DNA from: an uncultured Chlorobiaceae bacterium
GTDB lineage: Bacteria > Bacteroidota > Chlorobiia > Chlorobiales > Chlorobiaceae
Length of the DNA stretch: 42,817 nucleotides
Assembly (NCBI GenBank): GCA_903822595.1
Contig: CAIJPS010000060.1
Coordinates: 1 to 42,817 of the forward strand
Direction: 5' to 3'
Below the pieces are notes generated by a model. It worked only from the letters and a program-made list of their open reading frames with translations. It had not been told where the DNA came from and made no database searches. Within the stretch, counting starts at the first letter, position 1. The number at the start of each line of letters is the position of its first letter. Made by a program: the position numbers and the translations under genes. Shown here in pieces: positions 37,873 through 42,817 of the stretch.

Positions 37873-38694
37873 TTGATGAACTATTCCAACCAAACATACA
37901 GTCCCGGGGGCTTTCAGTTTATGCCCCCGGCAATCAAAACCATCATTCTTGTCAATGTTGCAGTTTTTCTTCTGCAATTCTTTACTCCATTTGGTGCAAT
38001 GATTCAAGAGCTCGGTGCGCTCTGGCCAATCGATTCCAGCAACTTCCAACTCTGGCAGCCGCTGACCTACATGTTTCTGCACGGCAACGGCACCCATCTC
38101 TTTTTCAATATGTTCGCACTCTGGATGTTCGGTGCTGAAATTGAAAATTACTGGGGAACCCGACAATTCAACATCTATTACTTTACCTGCGGTATCGGCG
38201 CTGCAATCATCAACCTTCTGGCAACCATAGGTGATCCCTATCCAACCGTCGGCGCATCCGGAGCCATTTACGGCGTCCTGCTCGCCTTCGGCATGATGTT
38301 CCCCAACCGCTACATTTTTCTCTATTTCCTTTTCCCCGTAAAGGCAAAATATTTTATTGCCGGCTATGCGCTTATCGAGTTTATCTCCGGACTCAACAGC
38401 CGGGCAATGGGAAGCGGCAGCAACATCGCCCATTTCGCACACCTTGGAGGAATGCTGATCGGTTTTATCTTCATTATCATCAAACGAGCAGAGTGGTCGT
38501 TTTCCGGACTCTTCAGCAAATTCCGCCCTTCCCCAAAAAAGAAAAGCGGGCCGCGCCTCCATACCCAAAACAGGGTGGCCCCACCGGTTTCCGAAGCAGA
38601 AATCAACGCCATACTCGACAAGATTTCCGAGCGTGGCTATGAATCGTTGACCGAAGAGGAACGCCGCAAACTGCTCAAGGCTGGCGGTAAATAA
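37873..38694 (+). CDS. Rhomboid-family intramembrane serine protease
   Basis: A 273-residue membrane protease of the rhomboid family. The catalytic serine is in GASGAIYG, the catalytic histidine in AHFAHLGGMLIGF, and the oxyanion-supporting H..N motif in MFLHGNGTHLFFNMFALWMFG. About six membrane helices span residues ~15-215. The soluble tail ends with a short conserved domain (VSEAEINAILDKISERGYES) common in Bacteroidetes/Chlorobi rhomboids. Substrates are unknown. It lies between pgk and a DUF1232 gene. Confidence 0.92.
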   Translation: MMNYSNQTYSPGGFQFMPPAIKTIILVNVAVFLLQFFTPFGAMIQELGALWPIDSSNFQLWQPLTYMFLHGNGTHLFFNMFALWMFGAEIENYWGTRQFNIYYFTCGIGAAIINLLATIGDPYPTVGASGAIYGVLLAFGMMFPNRYIFLYFLFPVKAKYFIAGYALIEFISGLNSRAMGSGSNIAHFAHLGGMLIGFIFIIIKRAEWSFSGLFSKFRPSPKKKSGPRLHTQNRVAPPVSEAEINAILDKISERGYESLTEEERRKLLKAGGK

Positions 38695-38739
38695 TGGCTG
38701 CATTTCCCCGTCAGCAGAACGGCCATCAAGCATGAGAAA

Positions 38740-39165
38740 ATGATGAACAAAGCATTTGACAAAGCAACGCGCACGGCGAAATCGACCGTAAACAGTCCCA
38801 GGAAGAAAAAAAAGCTGGCTGACGCGGCATCAAGAATAGCCTCTTCCGGGAAACACTCTCTCAAGGTTTTCGGCATCACCGGTAAAATCAAACCGCTGGT
38901 ACGCATGGTGCGGTGCTCGGTAAGCAGGGAGTACCTCGATACCCCCTGGCAGACCATTGTCATCATTACCGCCGCCCTCATCTACTTTGTCTCACCCTTT
39001 GACGCAATTCCCGATTTTCTCCCGTTTATCGGGTTTATCGACGATGCCGCCATCATTTCGGCAGTTTTTGCCTCAATCAGCAAGGATGTCGAGAAATTCA
39101 TCGCCTGGGAAGCCGGCAAATCCGCATCCGAGTCTGCACGAATCAGCTCTCCTGAACCTGAGTAA
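38740..39165 (+). CDS. YkvA-like membrane protein (DUF1232)
   Basis: A 141-residue protein with a basic N-terminus and a C-terminal DUF1232/YkvA region: WQTIVIITAALIYFVSPFDA followed by IPDFLPFIGFIDDAAIISAV. The family has no established function; some members are membrane-associated. It starts 45 bases after the rhomboid gene. The last 23 bases overlap the end of rlmD on the opposite strand. Confidence 0.85.
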   Translation: MMNKAFDKATRTAKSTVNSPRKKKKLADAASRIASSGKHSLKVFGITGKIKPLVRMVRCSVSREYLDTPWQTIVIITAALIYFVSPFDAIPDFLPFIGFIDDAAIISAVFASISKDVEKFIAWEAGKSASESARISSPEPE

Positions 39166-40606
39166 CCGCCACAGAGTCATCCCTCTCAAAACAGGCAACA
39201 CTCTCGATATGGCTGGTATGCGGGAACATGTCCACCGGCTGCACCGACAAGAGCTTGTAGCCCTGAAGGCAGATCTCCTTGCCGTCACGGGCAAGACTTG
39301 CCGGATTGCAACTGACATAAACAATCCTCCTCGGCCTGAGCCGAAGCATCGTGGAGAGCGCCTTCGGGTGCATACCCGCGCGCGGAGGATCGGTGATAAT
39401 CACTCCCGGAGCATCATAGCTTGAGAGCTTATCGTGCATGGCATGAAAATCCTTGAGATCAACCTGGAAAAATGCCGCGTTCTTAATCCCGTTAAACGCC
39501 GCATTGGAACGTGCATCATTGATGGAGCTCTCAACCACCTCAAGCCCCACAACCTGACGACAATACTTTGCCATATAAAGGGTTATCGTTCCCGTGCCGC
39601 AATAGAGGTCATAAACCGTATCCTCCGGCCTCAGCCCGGCAACCTCCAGAATGCTGTGGTAGAGCACCTCCGCCTGTGAAGAGTTCGTCTGAAAAAAAGA
39701 GTTCGCCGATATCCGAAAATCAAGGCCTCCCAAACGCTCGGTAATATATCCCGCACCGCTGAGCAGGAACTCCTTTTCGCCGGTAGCAACCGTATTCTTC
39801 CGCTCGGTCACATTGTTGACCACCGTCATCTTCTGGCCAGGCATTCCCGATTCAAGATGGATTCGGTAGCGCTCCATCAGCGCTTCGTCATACCACGAGG
39901 TCACAAGGTTAACCATAACCTCCTCACGATTCTCACTGAACCGCACCACAAGATTGCGCAAAAATCCGGTATGAGCCTTGGCTCCGTAGGGCGCAAGAGC
40001 GTTGTCGAGCGCAAACTGACGGGTCAGGGCGAGCACCCTGTTCATCGACTCCTTGGCCAGATAACAGTAATCAATATCAATCACCTTCTCAAAATTGCCG
40101 GGAGTATGAAAGCCAAGCGCAAACCCCTTGGGGCGCTCAAGCTCTTCAAGCGAAAGCTCCTCCGGCAGCAGGTAGCGCATATTTGAGCACGAAAATTCAA
40201 TCTTGTTCCGGTAATGAACAGGATCGTGAGAGGCAAGAGCCGCCATAACCGGGGGAGCCACAAAATCACCGAGATGTTCCAGGGCATCCTTCACCTTTTT
40301 CTGCTTGTACAAAAGCTGCGCATCATAGCGGATATGCATTAGCTTGCACCCCCCGCAGACACCAAAATAGCTGCACACCGGCTCCGTCCTGTCAGGCGAC
40401 GCTTCAAGCACCTCAACAGCGATGGCCTCGATATAGCGTTGCTTCACTTTTTTTATTTTGGCCGACACCCGGTCACCAATCGCAAGCATACCGCTGACCA
40501 TAACCGCCATGCCGTTATCAAGCCGCCCGAAACACTGCTCTTTCTCCGCCAGATCAGTGACCATCAACTCAATGCTATCCCCTTTCCTCAAAATCCCTTC
40601 AGCCAT
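39143..40606 (-). CDS. rlmD: 23S rRNA (uracil-C5) methyltransferase, RlmD/RumA family
   Basis: A SAM-dependent RNA methyltransferase of 487 residues. An N-terminal TRAM domain (~1-65) is followed by the iron-sulfur cysteines C78, C84, C87 (CSYFGVCGGCKL) and C181. The SAM fold includes VYDLYCGTGTITLYMA, the catalytic region has ITDPPRAG, and the nucleophilic cysteine lies in VYVSCNPASLARD. The pattern fits RlmD-type enzymes acting at 23S U1939 or related sites; which uracil is modified cannot be told. A 3' antisense overlap of 23 bases with the DUF1232 gene is present. Confidence 0.93.
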   Translation of the reverse strand: MAEGILRKGDSIELMVTDLAEKEQCFGRLDNGMAVMVSGMLAIGDRVSAKIKKVKQRYIEAIAVEVLEASPDRTEPVCSYFGVCGGCKLMHIRYDAQLLYKQKKVKDALEHLGDFVAPPVMAALASHDPVHYRNKIEFSCSNMRYLLPEELSLEELERPKGFALGFHTPGNFEKVIDIDYCYLAKESMNRVLALTRQFALDNALAPYGAKAHTGFLRNLVVRFSENREEVMVNLVTSWYDEALMERYRIHLESGMPGQKMTVVNNVTERKNTVATGEKEFLLSGAGYITERLGGLDFRISANSFFQTNSSQAEVLYHSILEVAGLRPEDTVYDLYCGTGTITLYMAKYCRQVVGLEVVESSINDARSNAAFNGIKNAAFFQVDLKDFHAMHDKLSSYDAPGVIITDPPRAGMHPKALSTMLRLRPRRIVYVSCNPASLARDGKEICLQGYKLLSVQPVDMFPHTSHIESVACFERDDSVAVTQVQES

Positions 40607-40703
40607 GACAACCTTTTTATACCTTATAAAATCAATACGTTACAGCCACTCGGCCACGAGAGAGTCATTATCAAACATCAAACAAAATCCCTGTTACTTG
40701 ACT

Positions 40704-40759
40704 CTGTCAGTTTACCCGTAACATATTTATGGAGAATACGGGTAAAAAGTGTTTGACAG
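40704..40759. other. Nested inverted repeats between rlmD and the toxin gene
   Basis: Inner arms TTACCCGTA (40712-40720) and TACGGGTAA (40737-40745) are perfect and are flanked by outer arms CTGTCA (40704-40709) and TGACAG (40754-40759). It lies 59 bases beyond the toxin stop codon and may act as a terminator or mark an insertion edge. The rest of the 211-base gap shows nothing else. Confidence 0.6.
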
Positions 40760-40817
40760 GGTATCCCTTCTTCCAGAGCCTTGGTCTTCGGTATGAATGG
40801 ACTGAGATCAGGATTGC

Positions 40818-41141
40818 TTATGCAAATCCAAGCCACACTGCGAGCGCCCGGTTAACGGCAAGCATCAAGGCATCATCAAGTCTTCCGAAAGTCGGTCCAA
40901 TTTTTTCACGCGGGACGGTCTGAACCTTGTCAACCATTACCTGTGATCTTTTTTTCAGATTGTTACCCTCTGTCGGCTCAATCATAATCCTGAATAACGG
41001 GACTGACCGTAATTCACTTGTAACCGGCAGAATGGTCAGCGAGGGGTGTTCAGAAAAAAAATCAGACTGCACAACAACCGCAGGGCGAGGCTTACCGTAA
41101 TCACCCTGTAATGCAATGGTAACCAGATCACCTCTCTTCAT
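40818..41141 (-). CDS. MazF/PemK-like toxin (mRNA interferase)
   Basis: A 107-residue toxin of the MazF/PemK family, ribosome-independent mRNA endonucleases. The family start MKRGDLVTIALQGDYGKPRP leads into AVVVQSDFF, then LTILPVTSELRSVPLFRI, and VMVDKVQTVPREKIG (the conserved D-K/R motif). The ATG at 41141 overlaps the antitoxin stop as ATGA, the usual coupled layout. A TTG three codons earlier is an alternative start. Activity is likely but not shown. Confidence 0.92.
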   Translation of the reverse strand: MKRGDLVTIALQGDYGKPRPAVVVQSDFFSEHPSLTILPVTSELRSVPLFRIMIEPTEGNNLKKRSQVMVDKVQTVPREKIGPTFGRLDDALMLAVNRALAVWLGFA

Positions 41142-41359
41142 GCCTCCCAACCCTCGCGGTCCGCAGCTTCATCAAGAAAATCAAGCAGTTCCTTTTCATG
41201 CGAATCATTTTTGACCAGCAGAGACTGCCGCCTGCACTCCTCTGCAAAACCGGAGCGACGTGTATCGGGAACCCATATCTGTATCGGTCGCATCCCCTCC
41301 GCGCGTAATTTCGCCCTGTACTTATGCACCCGTTCAAGAACTCCGCCCATGTGTCTCAT
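41138..41359 (-). CDS. Antitoxin, MazE-like (DUF3018 type)
   Basis: A 73-residue protein preceding the MazF-like toxin with an ATGA overlap. RVHKYRAKLRAEGMRPIQIW followed by VPDTRRSGFAEECRRQSLLV is characteristic of the DUF3018 antitoxins paired with MazF/PemK toxins. The N-terminal half is expected to bind DNA, and the acidic C-terminus (ELLDFLDEAADREGWEA) to block the toxin. A second ATG at 41350 is equally possible as start; neither has a clear ribosome site. Operator-like direct repeats lie just upstream. Confidence 0.88.
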   Translation of the reverse strand: MRHMGGVLERVHKYRAKLRAEGMRPIQIWVPDTRRSGFAEECRRQSLLVKNDSHEKELLDFLDEAADREGWEA

Positions 41360-41379
41360 TGTTAATTCGTAGCCTTACT

Positions 41380-41420
41380 TGTGACATGTAACATACAAAA
41401 CACAGGCGTTACATGCAACA
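41380..41420. promoter_or_regulatory. Operator-like repeats of the toxin-antitoxin operon
   Basis: Two 14-base direct copies, TGTGACATGTAACA (41380-41393) and CGTTACATGCAACA (41407-41420), sit 27 bp apart (start to start), each nearly palindromic around ACATGT/ACATGC. They begin 20 bases upstream of the antitoxin start and fit an autoregulatory operator. Confidence 0.6.
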
Positions 41421-41741
41421 ATATTTTCTGCAGGAACATAGTCAATCAGAGTTCACAATAATAGTATCGCTGGCTGCTCAAAATCGTCTTGATCAGTTTA
41501 TGCCCAAAATAGAAAAAATGGCACTCCAAGGGATGTTCCTTCCGTGCTGACAACAGCATCCAAAAAGCAATGCTCAAACAAACGAGTTTCGATATCTCAT
41601 AAAACGGTCGTTTGATGAGATATCGAAAAGGGTTGCGAAACACCCCTGTTTTCTGGCTCTTTTTGTCTTATAAAAATTTCGTATTTCTATATTTCAGTAA
41701 TCCGTTAAAATTGGTGCTTTTTAAGATTAGCAAGAGAATGT
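41421..41741. other. Gene-free AT-rich stretch upstream of the recombinase pseudogene
   Basis: No supportable gene. A long palindrome is at 41587-41628. Just upstream of the recombinase start, TGTCTTATAAAAATTTCG (from about 41665) resembles half-sites found in serine-recombinase res sites, which is a weak likeness only. Confidence 0.35.
41587..41628. repeat. 42-bp palindrome
   Basis: Two 20-base arms (TTTCGATATCTCATAAAACG and its near-complement) match at 19 of 20 positions around a central GT. It lies in the gap between the toxin-antitoxin pair and the recombinase pseudogene. No T run follows, so it is not an obvious terminator. Confidence 0.8.
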
Positions 41742-42316
41742 ATGGACGGACGACTGATCGGTTATGCAAGGGTATCAACTTCAGGCCAGGAACTGAACCT
41801 GCAGCTTGATGCACTTAAACAGGCTGGCTGCAAAAAGCAGCAGATCTTTACCGACCAGATAAGCGGCTCTAAAGCTGAACGGCCGGGGCTTGCCGAATGC
41901 TTGAAAGAGCCAAAAAAAGGCGATACCCTCATCATCTGGCATCTTGACCGACTTGGCAGGTCACTGCGGAACCTGATCGATATTGTCGAACAGTTGCAGA
42001 AAAGGGGAGGGGATTCCTCTCAATCGATGACGGCGGCATTGATACCAAAACAGCATCCGGGGAAATGATTTTCAATATCTTCGGCACTCTGGCACAATTT
42101 GAGCGCCGCCTGATTCAGGAACGTACCCAGGCAGGCCTGACGGCGGCAAGGGCGAGAGGAAGAAAAGGTGGGAGACCGAAAATCTCGAAGTAGGATCCGA
42201 GAGTGCAGATGGCCAAAAAGATGAGCAAGAATATGAACATCAGCATCGGCATCGGCGAGATCTGTGACACGCTGAAGATTTCACGGGTGTCTTATTATCG
42301 GTATTTGGGTTTGTAG
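41742..42316 (+). pseudogene. Serine recombinase (Tn3-type resolvase/invertase), two lesions
   Basis: The first frame reads MDGRLIGYARVSTSGQELNL with the catalytic serine (S12), then IIWHLDRLGRSLRNLIDIVE. A one-base loss in the G-rich run at about 42003-42012 shifts the frame. The other frame continues GFLSIDDGGIDTKTASGEMI, IFGTLAQFERRLIQERTQAG and GRKGGRPKISK, then meets an in-frame TAG at 42191. Beyond it the helix-turn-helix resumes: VQMAKKMSKN and EICDTLKISRVSYYRYLGL, ending at 42316. A six-base ATCGGC duplication gives ISIGIGE. With a frameshift and a nonsense codon the gene is dead, although every domain can still be read. Confidence 0.9.
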
Positions 42317-42362
42317 GGTAGAGTGAAAGTTGGGTGTAAATTTTCTTGGTTTTTGCCTCTCC

Positions 42363-42399
42363 GTATGCAATATTAAGGTTGAACTTTAATATTGCATAC
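42363..42399. promoter_or_regulatory. Long inverted repeat abutting the ATPase start codon
   Basis: Arms GTATGCAATATTAA (42363-42376) and TTAATATTGCATAC (42386-42399) are perfect, with a 9-base spacer. The ATG follows one base later at 42401. No ribosome site is present, so it may be an operator overlapping the promoter of a leaderless message. Confidence 0.65.
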
Positions 42400-42400
42400 A

Positions 42401-42817
42401 ATGATTGCGCGTCATCTCATGTCTGTCCTGCAGAGTCGGGCCTTGGAATATCCTGTTGTAACGCTTACCGGTCCAAGGCAATCAGGGAAAACCACTCTTT
42501 GCAGAACTGCTTTTCCTGAAAAACCTTACAGCAATCTGGAGAGGCCTGATATTCGTAATTTTGCACAGCATGATCCGGCAGGATTTTTGGCCCAGTTTCC
42601 AAAGGGTGCCGTTCTTGATGAAGTGCAGCGTGTTCCTGAGTTGCTTTCATGGATTCAGGTTCGAGTTGATGAACACAAAACTGCCGGTGAATTTATTCTG
42701 ACCGGAAGCCATCAATTTGAATTGAGCCGCCATATCAGTCAGTCACTTGCCGGAAGAACTGCGCTTTTGAAGCTGTTGCCGTTATCTGTTGCTGAACTGT
42801 GTGATGCAGGGCTACCC
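42401..42817 (+). CDS. ATPase of the AAA_14/DUF4143 type, cut by the window end
   Basis: The first 139 residues of a P-loop ATPase. It opens MIARHLMSVLQSRALEYPVV, with Walker A as TGPRQSGKTTL (about residues 24-34), Walker B-like GAVLDEVQRVPELLSWIQV, and FILTGSHQFELSRHISQSLA (sensor 1), followed by LAGRTALLKLLPLSVAEL. This matches the widespread 'ATP-binding protein with DUF4143' family, whose C-terminal DUF4143 domain would lie outside the window. The function is unknown; members are often found in accessory regions. The start codon directly follows a strong inverted repeat. Confidence 0.9.
   Translation, partial: MIARHLMSVLQSRALEYPVVTLTGPRQSGKTTLCRTAFPEKPYSNLERPDIRNFAQHDPAGFLAQFPKGAVLDEVQRVPELLSWIQVRVDEHKTAGEFILTGSHQFELSRHISQSLAGRTALLKLLPLSVAELCDAGLP

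Noticed and set aside
41446-41643. A 65-residue minus-strand gene upstream of the recombinase relic
   Set aside because: It runs through the 42-bp palindrome, has no recognisable domain, and lies in AT-rich intergenic DNA.
42191-42193. TAG in the recombinase read as programmed readthrough or recoding
   Set aside because: The same gene also has an upstream frameshift, and no recoding signal is visible; simple decay explains both lesions.
1-42817. CRISPR array
   Set aside because: No regularly spaced identical repeats and no cas genes were seen.

Overview
The window looks like a chromosomal segment from a green sulfur bacterium (Chlorobiaceae, Chlorobium/Pelodictyon type). The basis is gene order and protein character: a complete mraZ-to-ftsZ division/cell-wall cluster, a split ATP synthase operon carrying only the membrane-side genes plus delta, a bacterial deoxyhypusine synthase homologue, an ArsA-family ATPase with a C-terminal HSP20-like domain, and long AtpB leader sequences. 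This is inference from remembered family features; no 16S rRNA or photosynthesis gene lies in the window.

Layout. 1-1634 (minus): an ArsA-family ATPase followed by an aquaporin that runs off the left edge. 1672-4362: a graveyard of mobile DNA, with a frameshifted tyrosine-recombinase relic, an ISL3 transposase and an IS630 transposase that have destroyed each other's 5' ends, then about 0.5 kb of AT-rich non-coding DNA. 4363-6294 (minus): SRP RNA, deoxyhypusine-synthase homologue and transaldolase, ending in a clear terminator. 6509-9930 (plus): trpS, a HAD hydrolase and argS. 9893-11753 (minus): a tRNA-Ala, a TPR lipoprotein and nadD, the last overlapping the 3' end of argS. 11799-15111 (minus): atpZ, a small membrane protein, atpB, atpE, atpF and atpH, then a terminator. 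15319-16134 (plus): pgeF, which shares a bidirectional terminator with the next block.

16212-34325 (minus) is one uninterrupted division/peptidoglycan operon: mraZ, rsmH, ftsL, ftsI, murE, murF, mraY, murD, ftsW, murG, murC, ftsQ, ftsA, ftsZ and a CoA-transferase. Many junctions are ATGA or TGATG overlaps, so the genes are probably translationally coupled. MurC, MurD, MurE and MurF build UDP-MurNAc-pentapeptide, MraY and MurG make lipid I and II, FtsW/FtsI polymerise and cross-link septal glycan, and FtsQ/L/A/Z form the divisome. Three MraZ boxes at exact 10-bp spacing lie upstream and suggest autoregulation. 34552-39165 (plus) runs divergently: a YacP-like nuclease, chorismate mutase, mltG, pgk, a rhomboid protease and a DUF1232 protein. 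rlmD (minus) follows.

40818-42817 is accessory: a MazF-like toxin/antitoxin pair with operator-like direct repeats, a long palindrome, a serine-recombinase pseudogene with two lesions, and the start of a DUF4143-type ATPase whose start codon abuts a long inverted repeat.

Most of the window is conventional. I did not see a convincing wholly new system. The best leads are a palindromic repeat embedded in frame in murF, two FtsA-binding-like peptides and a Lys in the tubulin signature of FtsZ, an ArgRS lacking both HIGH histidines, the MraZ boxes, and the operator-like repeats in the accessory end.
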